A DNA stretch of 64,000 bases, taken from positions 1,313,441,046 through 1,313,505,045 of the forward strand of contig CM068367.1 in the NCBI GenBank assembly GCA_034769895.1, read 5' to 3'. Origin of the DNA: Magicicada septendecula (taxonomy: Eukaryota; Arthropoda; Insecta; Hemiptera; Cicadidae). Made by a program: the position numbers and the translations under genes. Shown here piece by piece: positions 29,967 through 42,949 of this stretch (the first letter of the stretch is position 1; each line of letters opens with the position of its first letter). Below the pieces are notes generated by a model. The model did no database searches, was not told where the DNA came from, and saw nothing but the letters and a program-made list of their open reading frames with translations.

Positions 29967-32900
29967 TTAATTATCAAATGAATCCATTTCGCTATCACTA
30001 CTTTCATACAAAACATCCTCATCCTCGCTTGTATCAATGTCATCATCAGACATATCTTCATCTATATTATTATCATTATTCTCATCATCTAATATAACGT
30101 CATTAACAGTAGAAGGTAACTGATCACCTGTAAACCACAGGAATTCATATTCAACTTCATTTTCATTTAAAAACCATCCATGCTGTTGCGGTTCACATTG
30201 AGATGGTATAGCCTCGTGAGATCTTTGCCAAATGTTAGCAATATAACGAGCTCTCAAAATTTGTTGTTCTAACTCGGAGTAGCAAGGAGGTAAACTTGAC
30301 GCATCAAAATTTTCTATATTTTTCTTTTGAAAAGGCTCATTTAAATTTTTTATTTTGTAATTTCGCAAAAATAATTCAAATCGGGCTCTATTTACGGTTG
30401 GTGTGTCATTTTCATCTTTACTTATTACATTATATAAATGGCATACAAATTTTTCAATAATTGTTATTACGTCATCCTTATCCCAAAAAAATTTACCTAG
30501 CTCTATGAAAGCCTTTTGATACTCTTCCGATTGCTGAAGAATTTTATAAGGACGCTGCTTTCCTCTTCTGAAAAATGATGGATTATAATCACATCCAGTA
30601 AAAGCATGAAACCCTGGAAGTGCTTTACACAACGATTCACCCAATCTTTCATATATTTTATTAACATCTATTACGGTCCGCTTACCCGAAACTCCATATT
30701 CAATGGAAAAGTTCAAATTTTTGTTAATGGTATGCAAGTTTCCTAACAATATAACTAAAATATCGATATCTGAACATTTAATTAAAACATTAGCATCGCG
30801 ATTAATTTTACAAATGTGAAAAACTATCTTTGTATCTGCTTCTTCATGATCAGGACAAGAAAAATTTACATTGACTGATTTGATAACTTCGCCATTTACA
30901 ACTTCATACGAGTAGCAATTATCAAAATTGAGGAAAATAGTTTTGTCTTTAATAAACTCAGCAAGATGTTGGCCACTCCAATGATTTATTATAAAATTAA
31001 TCAACGCTTCTTTAAATTTACTATTTCTCAGTTCTTTAGAAAAGTCTGTAGGTCTCGGTTGATTTTCCCCTAAAATGACGAAGTTACGATCAGATAACGA
31101 GCTTCGTCTCAATGAACGCTCGTAATCTTTAATTGAAGGTTGAAAGTATCTATCAAAAATGAGATGAATTTCGGATGCTCGGTTATTAGTAATTGTTTTC
31201 AATAATTTTTTTGATATACTCCCAAATGTTTTAGGGACATCTTTCATACAATGCAAAATGTAAAAGCCATCTATTATTATAATGTCTGGTATTAAAGAAC
31301 AACTACTTTCAACTTTCAAACATTTAGTCAATGCAGATTTTTCCGTTTTACAAATCGTGCCATCTAAGTTACACAAAGCCAATGAAACAGGAGTTAAAGG
31401 GTATGTGAGGATCTTTTCAATATTAGCATTTTGGTCCTTTGAAATAGCAAGCATGCGTCCAAATAAGTCTCTTTGCAACCGCACTTCTTGTACTTTATTA
31501 GTGACAACCATTTTTTTCCTCTCGTTAGACTTAACAAAATTACTAATCTTGTTTTGAGATATACGTTCTTCAAATCGGGTCATCGATTGACCACATTCCG
31601 CAATAAATGACTCTCTTAACTTATTACCTTTTTTTTCTGAATTTAAAAGAAAATCAGCTACTTCTGTTGTCGTAGATCGTCCGGTTGTAATATTATATAA
31701 CAAATCCTGATCCATCTCAATACAATCAAAAGGATTCATGTTATTCTTAACTACGGAAATAAATCTGTTTAACTGAATTGTATCTTTATTAATTTGATGT
31801 TTTTCTAAATCCGAACTGACGTCTTGAGCTTTTTGTAGTCCAGTTTCATTGAGAACATGTGAAATTATTTTTGATCTGATGCTATGACTTCTGGACCATC
31901 CTTGGCGGGCAGATATTGAATTTGTAAAGTGTGTTACACCAGTAAGTCTTCTAGCAGCATCAGCATTGATTGTTTGTTCTAAGGTCAGATCAACAGGTAT
32001 TTTCGAAAAAGGTTTTCCTGTTCTTTTTACAGCGAACAAGCCTTTTTCAAATTCCTCCGCCAGCGCTGGATGTGTTTCATTTATTTTTAATGAATTGTCA
32101 TGGTACTTAAGTAACCACCGAGCATAATTGTGCTGATTAAATATGAAAAACAAATTAATAAGTTTTGGTATGATGAATTTATAAAGCTCAAAATCGCCAG
32201 TGCGGATACTTCTGGAAAACATCAAATAATAATTAATAAATTCTACGTACATCATATAAAATTGTGGAGTTTTTCCAAACTTTCCATCAAGTGTATTTTT
32301 TTTGTATTTGAAATATTTATTAAAAAGATCAAGTTCTTTGTCAAGAAATACTTCATTTGATAATCCTTCACTTTGTATTTTTGTAATTATTGTCCTTATT
32401 CTATTATCAATAAGTAGCTGATTTTCTTTAAAAAATCTTTCAAAATGTAGGATCTGCAAACCTAAAGATATCATTGGATGCAGACGCTTACATCTATTAA
32501 AATGCTTACCACTAATAAAACCATTAACAGAACCGCTCGCCAAAAGTTCGCTTTCTACCATCATTTGTGTTAGTCCACATCCATCAATGAATTTTCTGAC
32601 AGATTTAAAGTAAGCCATCATTGTGTGGAAAGCGCCCATATGAATAAAAAGATTATCAAACAATGGCTTTTCAGTACACTGAATTTGAAAAGCAACTTTT
32701 GCAATTTGCAAATCATAAGTAACCTGCATATAAGTTTGTCGACACTCCTTAGCAATTTTTTGGCTCAATCTCATTGTTTCGTATACTACTGATATATTTG
32801 TTGGCGAAGCATTAATAGGAGTAAGGTAGCTAACTTTTTGTTTGCAATTATCATCTTTAATTACTTTACTATTGAATCCAACCCACATTGGTGTATTTGG

Positions 32901-34421
32901 AACATTGTGATAATGAGATAATACCCATAGAATTTCAAGTTTTTTCATTTTATCAAATTTGTTGGCAGTGATTTCACGTAAAAAACTATCTAATGGTAGC
33001 AAATACTCGAATACTTTTGGCCTTTTAACGTATTTTACTAATTCAGGAGCTATTGCCTCAAAAGTTCTTCTTCTTTTTTTAAGAGGAGATAAAGCAATAC
33101 TATTGGTAGAACAATTTCCCGATTCTATAGAATTATCATTTTGATATAAAATTCCAACAGTATCATGCAAAGTATCCTTGCCACTGCATGTTTCTACAAA
33201 TCTATCGAAATTGTCGAAAGCAACACCTGTACAAAGATCCGGAGACAAGACAACATCATCCGGACATATACTATTTTTACTGCTAGAAAACAAAGTTGCT
33301 TCTGTTTCAAGCTCTTCTATGGTATGGTACCCGCAGCAATGCCCAAATTTATTTATAATATCAATAACTTTTCTGCTACTTGTTATGCTTTTTAAGGTAA
33401 TGCCAAGTGTTATATGCTTCGATGGTTTTATTTTACCATGAGATGTTGCATAGATTATATCCTGAGCAATGGAATTTACTTTACGAATGCACTCAGAACT
33501 CGTTGATTTTGTAGAATCCGAGCCATAAATTATTGAAAATAATAATTCGGATAATTCAATGGGTATATCACATTCACCTGCTATTAAATGGCATCCTTCT
33601 AATTTCCGCGGAAGAGGTCTTTTTTCTATGGATAAAATTATTTTTCTTATATTTAAACCGGTACGTTGACGTACGCTGATTCGTCTAAATTTGAAAACGT
33701 TTCGTCGGTAATTACGCAACCATTTCTTGGTGCTATAATTTTTTTATTATGAAAAATTATGACTTGTATGTCATTTTGAAATTTTTTTCTAATTTTTGAA
33801 GTAAATATTGAGAATATATTGGTCTATCGAATACTTGATTATTATCTCTATACAATTTTTCTAATGCAGTTTGATAATAATCAGTTAACAACTTTAAAGT
33901 AAAACATTTTTTATTTTCGAAAATATTTTCTTGAACGAAAGCACAAATTTCGCTAAAAGCATTTTCATGGATATCCCTATTATCGTGTCTTTCTGTATGA
34001 GATTTTTGAGGAGCATCGATATGTTTTTTAAAATATATTCTTTTACACGAATCATGATAATGTATAGCATCATCTTCTTTCATCGAGTTTAGTTTTGTAA
34101 TATTTTCAGTGTCATTCAACGCAGTTGCATTTACAAAAATTTTATCTTTTAAAGCCGATTCGTTTGAGCTATGCATCTTTTGAACTGCATAATTGTAAAC
34201 TTTACGCGATTTATCACAAAAAAAACATTGATTCGTATTTACAAAAAAAAAATCAGTATTTACAAACTCGCTTTCCTCTTCGGTATTATCTGCGGTAGAA
34301 TCTAAAGATGATGGTTCTTCAACATTTGTATCTGAATCCGATGCAGTTTTATTTGAACTTGAAGATGCCAGTGATGACTGAGGTGCATTTTTTGCATCAG
34401 AAGCCGCTCCAACATTTATAC
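29967..34421 (-). CDS. Academ-like transposase, exon 2, with XPG-like nuclease domain
   Basis: Begins after an acceptor (TTTTTCAG at 34429-34422). An acidic Ser-rich stretch leads to a Cys/His region (NQCFFCDKSRK, YHDSCKR) at about 34250-34050. The long frame 33719-29967 has 1250 codons. Its last 450 residues match the XPG/FEN1 layout: IIIDGFYILH (~815), LIFDRYFQPSIKDYERSLRR (~850), HEEADTKI (~956), CSDIDILVILLG (~975) and GFHAFTGCDYNPSFFRRGK (~1046). An acidic tail (Asp/Glu/Ser, ~1205-1250) ends the protein. Two one-base losses in short homopolymer runs (near 33775 and 33675) appear to break the link between the 139-codon frame ending at 33757 and the long frame. No other stops. It probably cuts DNA at element ends. 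Confidence 0.75.
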
Positions 34422-34493
34422 CTGAAAAATGTATTGCCGGAACAGCTTTCTTAATATTTTTTATATATTACGTATACTTAGTGTACAATAAAA

Positions 34494-34495
<2 letters not shown>

Positions 34496-34564
<69 letters not shown>
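34496..34564. repeat. (CT)n microsatellite in transposase intron
   Basis: About 34 uninterrupted CT units. Confidence 0.95.
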
Positions 34565-34567
<3 letters not shown>

Positions 34568-34964
34568 ATACACACATTCATACTACGGAAATGATGTCCC
34601 TAAGCCTGCACCAGCACTTATAATACCCCAAATAATTGTTTAATATATTTTCAGCTTGATTTAACTTTTTTACGCAATTTAACAATAAATGATTTTAATA
34701 ATATTGTTTAGAATTTTTAAGCTTTTGATTCACGCAGTTGCTGAAGTAACTACCTTAATTTTAAATATTTTATATTGAGAAGTTAAAGAAGAATTTAAGA
34801 CTTGAAGAATTATTGCATGCTTAATTTTTAATCGAAACTAGTTGCGTAACTAATGTTTGTTTAAGAAAGAACGTCGTTAAAAGTAGAATTCTACATTATA
34901 AAATGTTCTAACAAAAATTAACATTTTTAATAATTGTATTAATGCATATGTCAACCACTCTTAC

Positions 34965-35277
34965 CTGACGAATTTCGAGATGAAGCTTGATTTGAATTTG
35001 TGTCACTTATTGCTATTGATGTTATTATAGGCTTCCTATACTCCTCCAAGTGTGCTTTCTTGATTGAAACGAAATATTTGTAACATTTTGAATGGTAGCC
35101 ATGTATATTATCAACTGCGTCAGGTAGAATAACAGCGTTATATTTTAATTTTAAGCTAACACGCGCGTTTAAAATTTCTTTACATATATCCAGTTTTTCA
35201 CCATTAAAAAAATTGATAACACCACTTTCTTCTCCACACTTAAACACACAAAAAGGTTTAACACTTTCAGATTCCAT
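34965..35277 (-). CDS. Academ-like transposase, exon 1
   Basis: Starts at ATG 35277 (MESESVKPFCVFKCGEESG) and runs 104 codons plus one base to a strong donor (CAG|GTAAGAGT at 34965/34964). It contains a Cys pair (CVFKC) and YHSKCYKYF, a zinc-binding-like arrangement usual at the N-terminus of this protein group (from memory). The split codon joins exon 2 in phase 1 to give Gly. The 543-bp intron (34422-34964) holds a CT microsatellite. Confidence 0.65.
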
Positions 35278-35469
35278 TTTTGTTTAGCAAGAATGTAAAT
35301 TTTTGAGCACAAAAACAATACTTTTTTATGAAAATTTCTGTGACTTATGCTCCACTAGGGCTGCGCACGCTGCAGTGGTCTAACGGAAACTGCTGTTCAG
35401 GTAGAGGTACCACAAAAACATTCCTTGCCTCCTGTGGAGGCTGTTTACGTAGCAGGTTCCCACATGCAT

Positions 35470-35576
35470 AATTTTCTGGCGCCATTCAACTGGCGCCAAT
35501 TTAGTGGCGTGTGGAAACATCCATGCACCTTTACTGAACTGGCGCCAGTCGACTGGTGCCACTTCTTATAGCGCCA
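35470..35576. promoter_or_regulatory. Clustered TGGCGCC motifs inside right TIR
   Basis: CTGGCGCCA occurs at 35476-35484 and 35490-35498 and CTGGCGCCAG at 35539-35548. Near-matches lie at about 35503 (AGTGGCG), 35553 (CTGGTGCCA) and 35569 (AGCGCCA). They lie between the TIR and the transposase start, a usual place for transposase or promoter-binding sites; function is inferred. Confidence 0.4.
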
Positions 35577-35774
35577 AATTGTCAGCACTTTCAATAGGTA
35601 CAAATAATTTTATGAAATTGTAATGAGATAGTAACACAACTTTTTCATATCATAGTGAATTTTCATTAAAAGTATTGATACCCTATAAATTATTTAAATA
35701 AAGCTAATGCTTGTATTATTAATTTTTATAGTATTTTATTAGAATTATGATTATATATTTTTTTTTTTAATTTT

Positions 35775-36351
35775 TATTCCATTCTGGAGTCCGCCTTCTA
35801 TCAAATAAACTAATAGATGTGTAATATTCTCATATCTTCACTGGCGGACATATCCTGAATATTTTTACTGGCAAACTAATAAAACTGAATTGCGATCGTT
35901 GTAAAAACTCGCTGCGCTCAAGCCACTTTCGATCGAGATTTTTATAGGAAAAACTACCGAATTTTTTCCGCCCTTTTGCACACAAACTTATACATTCATA
36001 AACATTATATACACAAATTGGCGGACATATACCTTGTGCTTTAAGTTTTCCCCCCAAAATTTTCCTATCTTTGACGCTTTCCGCCGGCCATTTATACTCC
36101 ACTTCCATTTCCGCCACTTTGCATGGGGCATAAGAACGACATTGGGTGCTTACTTGGAAATTTTCAGCCATATACCGAGTGATTTAAAAACCTTCGAAAT
36201 TTTCCGACTTTCACCGCTTGCCCCCATTTTCATCTTCCGAAACGCTTTCCGCTGTCACGTATTTATGATCGATATAGGTCATAGAACATTTTGCGACAAA
36301 ATTATCCCATCGACCTAGTAAAAAAAAAAAAGGCCTCTATCTCTCGGTCTA
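35775..36351 (-). repeat. Right TIR of Academ-like element
   Basis: Inverted copy of 29195-29768, mostly over 90 percent identical by eye, diverging toward the inner end. Confidence 0.85.
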
Positions 36352-36354
36352 TTA

Positions 36355-37252
36355 TGCCAAATAGATAACTGTATCTTACCTGGTACTTGCTTGTTAGTCA
36401 GTCAGATTGGATAAAAGACAAGATCAAAATTCCTTGCAATAGCTTCCTAGGTATCTGTTTCTTTCATTTTCCTCTCCATCTTGTCTTTCCCAACTCTTTG
36501 TTTTCTCCCAGCCTTTATGCTATTACATTTTAAGAGATAATGATTCTTCACACACACACAGATTTGCCTACAACTGCCATCTGCTATCAAGTGAAACCAG
36601 TATTCCAGCATAAAAAAGTTATCAGAGGGGAGAGGTTTTTTAAATATATTTTTTTAGTGCTCAGTTGCTAAATGACTAAAGAATGTATTCACTCATTTCC
36701 ATTTTCTTTGTCACTTAATAGTTTTCAAATGTTCATATAGCTTTTGCTACAGTTTAACATTAAATATAATTAATTCACTACCGACTTGGTAGTTCCGAGT
36801 CGGTAGTGAATGAATTATATTTAATTAAATAACGGACACATAATGGATTATGAAATCCAAGAGTTTAACATTAGTCCACATATCTCACTGAATTATAAGG
36901 CTTACTGAATTGCATGTTGCTTTTAATATGTTAAATATGTTTAATAACAAAACTACAATATAATGGTTTAGTAGTAAAATTGTTTATTTGAATGTAGTAA
37001 ACAATTGGTATAGATGGAAAAGAATTAGATAATAGCAGAGAAGTGATATAGTATCCATTTTACACTAATTTAGTAAAGAAGAGGATAAGTGATCAGATAC
37101 TTAACAACATTATTTGTGTCATAATTAGTTAATTAATTTAGTGGTAATAATGATTTTAGCTCTGAAACTAAATGAGGTATGAGAATCACATTCCTCTTAC
37201 AGCAGCTACAAAATGTTTCTTCTTCTTGCGTCTATCATTTTCTTTAAAAACC
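36355..37252. other. Spacer with PLE-tail palindrome
   Basis: No gene. Contains a near-perfect palindrome at 36762-36812 (arms reading ATTCACTACCGACT and its complement), followed by AACGGACACATAATGG and GAAATCCAAGAG. This tail recurs near 53.46, 56.07 and 60.5 kb at PLE ends. Confidence 0.6.
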
Positions 37253-37260
37253 AACTATAG

Positions 37261-38037
37261 CAGTGGTTCCCAAAGTGTGGTCCGCAGACCCCTGGGGGTC
37301 TGTGACAATGTTTCAGGGGGTCCGCGGACACTTTTAAGAAAAATAGAATATATATTTTCTCAGATTTTTTATGCTCTAAAATCTAAATTTTAGAATCTTA
37401 AAACAATTAGTAGAAGATTCCAGTCTTTGTTTTTGTTCAAACTAATTGTAATTGTAAAAGTAATTTCAAACTAATGGCTTTAATAATGTCTTTAAATCAT
37501 GTCGTGTAGCAGATCTGTTTGTCAGCCGAAGTGACTATAGCGCTGCATCAACACAGAACTGATGGCGCTGTTTTAGTCCACGTATAAGCACTTCCTTCCT
37601 TATAAGTATCTTCCTTGTAAGCACTGTACCTCGCGTATAAGCACTATATCTAAGCAAAATGTTTTTCCATGTAGCAAAAGGTTGTACACCGAAATAGCAG
37701 GATTTCGACACGTGTGGCTGAGAAGATAGAGCGCCAAGGTTGCCAAAGTTAAGAAATAAACTTGATGTCGAGAGCGACTTAGTATTGAAATTATCAGTCA
37801 TTAAACCTAGTATTGCAGAGCTAATTGTTCAAAAACAGCTTCATTGTGCACATTAAACTATGTTTAATATAATTAATATTATAATTTTGCAAGTTGAAAG
37901 AATTTTGATTTTAATACATTTTAAATAAAATATAAGAGTTTATCATATTTACTGTTTGTTTGATTTCATAATTCAGATGGGGTCCGTGCAATTTTTTTGG
38001 AGGGCAGTCCGCGGACTGAAAAGTTTGGGAGCCACTG
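37261..38037 (+). mobile_element. Non-autonomous hAT element
   Basis: 777 bp with terminal inverted repeats CAGTGGTTCCCAAAG (left) and CAGTGGCTCCCAAAC (right, minus strand), a sequence class common in hAT/Charlie-type elements. The flanks AACTATAG (37253-37260) and ATCTATAG (38038-38045) are an 8-bp duplication with one mismatch. No transposase frame remains. Confidence 0.85.
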
Positions 38038-38045
38038 ATCTATAG

Positions 38046-41006
38046 TAAAATAAATGGCTTCTTATTGAATGATTTTGAGTTTTTCATTAACTGCATCACA
38101 TTACTGTCCTCTTTTTCTACATGAGAAAGAGCAGGTAGCAGGTAAGGTTAGTATGGTTAGTATTATGTAACTTGGGTGTAACCTGAATAACTAGCTGCAC
38201 CAACTTTATGTCATATTTTATGAGTGGGACTAATGGGCACAGGAACAAGTGGTGACAAGTGACTACTATAGTTTCAAAAATGGGCTTAAAAGAAATAATA
38301 GCCTCTCATCATCATCATCATCGTCATCGTCTTCGTCATCATCATCATCATTCCTTTACAGCACTTGGCCATAGCCATAACCCCCTACAGGACATTCCTC
38401 CAATCATTTCCATCCACTGCTTGCCATTGCCACTTCCCACTCCAATATTAGCATCTAGAATAATAACATCTAGAAGAAGGAATTAGTGGCTCATTCCTAA
38501 TTTAAAGAAACTCTCATTAATAAAAATATGACATATCCAAATGTTGAACATGCTTTAAGATTGATTTATGTACTTCTTCTACAAACCGCTCATCTGAAAA
38601 ACTCTTTTCAGCACTTGTGAGGGTTAATGATTGAACGAGTGAAGTGAGTTCTCAGTTTTAACTCGACCACTTACCATCTGGCATCTGTTTATCTGCCGAT
38701 AACGTTTGGAGGCATCACCTGATTTTTATAAAACTTGGTATACATGTCCATACTTTTAATGTACAGATGGCCTCTGATGGCAAGGGCAAAACGTCTGTAG
38801 TTAACATCTGTAGACCGTGGCCTAACAGCCCAGCAGAAGGTAGGGAACATACATGTTAGAGGGTCCAAATTGTGGAAGTGTATTTGTGTGTAGGGTATTA
38901 ATTGAAGGGAATTCTACCTGAAAGCTGAATATGTTTTAGCTAAAAGCCACACTGTGTTCAGTTTTAGATATTTAAAAATTTTTTGACACCAGACCCCCCC
39001 CCAAAGCATCAAAAGTATGATGATAAAATTGCAAAAATCCATGAGGGAGTATCAAATTAAAGAAAATTTTAACAAAAATATAGTGAGTAACGTTTAGAAA
39101 TTCAAAATTTCAGGAGACCAGGGCCTAAAAATTGGTAAAAAATTTGGAAAAGTATACAATTTTTACTTGGTGCTGGTCTAAATTGAATTTTACCTCAAAT
39201 CAAAATGTAATGTTTAAATTTTGTTTTAACATTAGGAACATAACAGACAAAAAATGGAATTCAGCAGTTTAAGAAAACTGTAAAAGTCTATGTGGTTAAT
39301 CAAGTTATGAGGAATCTTATTCAAAATACAAACTCAGTATATTTAACAACCTGACAAATTAATATCTCTCACTAAAAAATTAAACAAGGGAACGTAAGTA
39401 TTTTTAAAATATAAAGACACAACAGGAAATAGGAAAAGATAGGACAGTAGCATGGTGGAGTCATCAGGAAAGTGTTGATTTTAACTTACTGAAAATGAAG
39501 TGTTATACAAGTATTTTTTATTTATAATTATAATACTATATTTATGATAACCTTACTTGTGTTGTAAAATTTCTTTGAAGTTACTGTCAAATTAGTGTCA
39601 ATTTTTTTTTTATAAACATATTGTTAAGATGGTCTACTGATCGTCGTATGGTACAGTGGAAAAAAAACAAGACACCAATGAAGTCATTAATCACCAGCTT
39701 TAATTATCACAGTTAAACAGTTTGTAATTAAAAAGACAGTCTCTTACAACAAATCAAATAAAAATTGTTCACACACAATAAAAATGTCTGCTAATATGAA
39801 ACACAATTGTATTACAATTGTCCCGCACAACACACAACACTTCACCACAATACTCGAACCGCACTGAGATATATCGCAACTCAAAACTGAAACGAACATC
39901 ACTGAGTACTTGTATTTATACCCTGTCGAAATACCAGAATATTCCATACTACGCATTAACAATAAAGGAAAACATTAAAGCGTAATTCATTGCGGCATTG
40001 ACACAGTGTGTGCGGCTTCTGGCACACTCTAGCTTACACGTTGAGAATCACGTACGCACACATATTACAGCCGGATTCCACTGGAACATTCGATAAACAC
40101 GTAGACTGTTCTGTAATGTCGTAACAATATTATTTTGTTTTTTTCCTTTCATTATTCCATGTTACTCATAACTAAATCAGTAACATGCTGATCATCAGTG
40201 AACATATTGTGTTTATACTTATAGGAAACACTGTACCGGTATACGCTGAGTAAGTATAATCATTAATAAATTGGTCATATGTCTGTAACTTTTACCTGAA
40301 GCTCGCACAGCTGGTGTCAATAAATTCAAAATTGCGTCTGATAATTAAAAAGCAACCACCTAATACAGGTATTGGGTAGTGTTCGGAGTACATTTTGTTT
40401 TTACTCTGTCGCTTCTTGGCAGCCTGGGGAAGATTCCCGACGGGGAATCGAAACGTTGCCAACATCATGGCATTTAATAGCAACCGACCACAGCCTAACA
40501 GCCCGGTTTTTAGGCATAATTTTGAATACATATGTATATAGTCACCCATGCATATAATGTAGGTTTTATCACTTTATGAATACTCAGAACTTATGGTGTT
40601 ATGTCAGTATTTTTTTCATTTAATTCAATACAGCAGATTTATTCTGAGGTTACGCCATATTAATAGTAAACTAATATAGATGTAGTAATAAAAATTTCAG
40701 ACATAAGTTCTGCATGTGCACAACCTTAGCCTTTTGGAATTACCAATAGCTGCTGGTTGCATGAACTCCATGTGATCGCCAACCTACTTCCCATCGAACT
40801 TTGGGAAGCAGTTTACACCACATACAGTTGTTAAACTGAGTAACAAATTGTTGCTCTTTAATCAATCAGATTAATGTTTGACATACTCTTACTTAAGCAT
40901 TACGCAGAATTGACCATAGAAATTGTAAACATTGTCTGCGGAAGTGGAAAGAAATGAAACTGAGAAAAGTTGCTTTTGGTATATTACTTTATTTAAATGG
41001 TAACAT
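38046..41006. other. Non-coding region with repeat fragments
   Basis: No gene supported. A CAT-rich microsatellite lies at about 38288-38353. A block near 40432-40515 has a GGGAAGATTCCC-type stem and TCGAAACG, followed by CAACCGACCACAGCCTAACA, similar to 22100-22180; I read it as a worn ribozyme-bearing repeat end. A fainter match (GTGGCCTAACAGCCC) is near 38818. The minus strand at 39925-39890 has TATAAATACAAG then CTCAGTGA, resembling a retroelement promoter. Confidence 0.5.
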
Positions 41007-42199
41007 GATAATTTCAAAAACACTTAACAAATAATTGCTTTCAACAAAGGCCTCTGTATATTAATTAAAAACTAAGTCAAAATTTAATATAATAAGGATC
41101 AAATTTGTAAAATAAAATCATAAGTTACTATACAATTCTTTGTTTGTTGAAATAACATTTTTATTATTTTGTAGTATTTTAATAACCATTTATAAAAATT
41201 ATCTTCTTTGAAGAAGTTATTATCATGAAGCTGATTTTTTTTAATAAAAGGAACAGTTCTGTGAGGTAGGCCTACTTATTAATTATTATGCCCTTATTGC
41301 GTCTTGTTTTAGTATCATTGTGAGGAAGTATTTTGGCATTGTTGTGTAGTTATACTTCTACAGAGGGTAGATAAGATGCAGTGAAACATTTTAGGTGTAG
41401 GAAATTGGGTTTTTTATTAGAAACATGTTAATTAAGTTGTCAGGACTAATTTGGAAGAATTTGTAAATACAGTATTAAAAAACTATGGAACGCTATCAAG
41501 AATGTTTTGTCAGATACTTTCAGATACTTTCTTCTAACATAGGATTGTTTTGTTTATAGTAACAGATCACATTATTGGCTTGTCCAAAATTTGAACACTA
41601 GAGCAACGTCTATAAAATAAACCAAAAGCGTTAAATATTAAAACATCATGTTAGAATTACTGTAGGTGCCCAGTTTATATTATCAGTGGTGGTCTCCTAA
41701 GCATACAAAACTTACATGTGTAATTTTATTTGGATATATAGTTGAAAACTTATTAGAGATGAACAAGAAGGTTTACAGATGGTGTCCAAAATTCTTCATA
41801 AGTGAAAGATTAAGTGGTTGAAGGTGCTCTTTATCATTAACAAAATTATATTTGTAATTTATATTATTACTATATTTACAAAATGAATAACATAAAATTT
41901 AAATAACTTAAAAAATGCTTTCAAACTATAGCAGGACAAATGAAAAATTAAAGTAAATAGATGAATGCTGTTGAAATAATAAAATGGAATTTACTAAGGA
42001 TGGATGTTGAAGGGGGACAACAGAAACAGTTAACCATCTGTCTTTCCTCTGAACATCTACTAAACCGTAAAACTTCTTCTTTCTTCAAGCATTAGGCATG
42101 CAGGCTGTTGTGGTCCCTGGTTATGATAACACTATATTCCACTACTAGAAATAACTTAGCCATCTAGTAACCACATGCGGTGGCAGCCCACATGGTGGA

Positions 42200-42206
42200 G
42201 AGGGAG

Positions 42207-42242
<36 letters not shown>
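42200..42242. repeat. (GT)n microsatellite, unit 1
   Basis: GT run ending at 42242; the matching run in unit 2 (45262-45295) is one unit shorter. Confidence 0.9.
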
Positions 42243-42244
<2 letters not shown>

Positions 42245-42949
42245 ACTTGCTTTTATAGCATAAGTGTCTTGTTACTTATCTAGCCCAGGCAGACCAGACA
42301 AGACCACTCTATTATTGTCCCTAGCAGAAGGGGTGGGCAGGCAGACCAAGTCGTGGCAATGACTTGATCTACAACCCCAGTATAGCCATTAAGATTGTGA
42401 GTCTCGAACATTGCCACTGTGCCAGCACACACCATAACAATATAACATTTATCTGCTAATTATATTAACATAATTTTATTGTTTGCAACTCTAAAATTAG
42501 TTTCCTATTTGAGTTAATTTATATAATTTATACCATACCCCTAGAAGAATAATACATTTTTGCCCCAAAATGCTGTAGATTAAAATTGTTTTATCTCTCT
42601 CTCAAAATTTGCTGCATCTAAAATTGTGTTGCCTATCTCGCCTACTGCTGTGGCTGGTCCTTCTTCAATTATCAGCCGAGCTCATCTGTTTCAAATGTTC
42701 ACTTAAAACTTCACACTTAAAAATTTAACAGCAAATGATAAAAGGAAACAGTTTGTTTACCCATACAGGAAACTATTTAATATGTATTATTTTGTCTCCT
42801 AACATCGCTAATAAAAATTAATTAACAATAATAAGTGTTAATTCAAAATCAATTAAATTGATAATACCTTAATATTTTAATAACACTTCATGTGAGTAGA
42901 TTAACAACACTGTTTTTTGTTTGACCATATATTTTTTTATTTCCTTTAA

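Larger units (their letters stand above)
29195..36351 (-). mobile_element. Academ-like DNA transposon with long TIRs
   Basis: A 7157-bp unit with inverted repeats of about 575 bp (29195-29768 and 35775-36351), a TTA duplication at 29192-29194 and 36352-36354, and a single large minus-strand gene between them. The ends start TGGTCTAAGAG and TAGACCGAGAG. Long TIRs, a 3-bp duplication and a protein with an XPG-type nuclease fold match my knowledge of the Academ superfamily; the superfamily name is inference. Confidence 0.7.

Noticed and set aside
33725-33765. A 31-base GT...AG intron that would join the transposase frames at about 33735
   Set aside because: Too short for insect splicing, and the sequence inside it translates as a sensible continuation in the next register; two one-base losses explain the breaks better.
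29374-36171. Short frames in both TIRs (starting 29374 plus and 36171 minus) with related peptides beginning MAEN-QVSTQCRSY
   Set aside because: They match because the TIRs match; the left copy ends early, and no family or codon-level conservation is evident. Treated as part of the TIR.
38288-38353. CAT-rich stretch as a possible His-rich protein
   Set aside because: A microsatellite; the flanking frame is short and has no other support.
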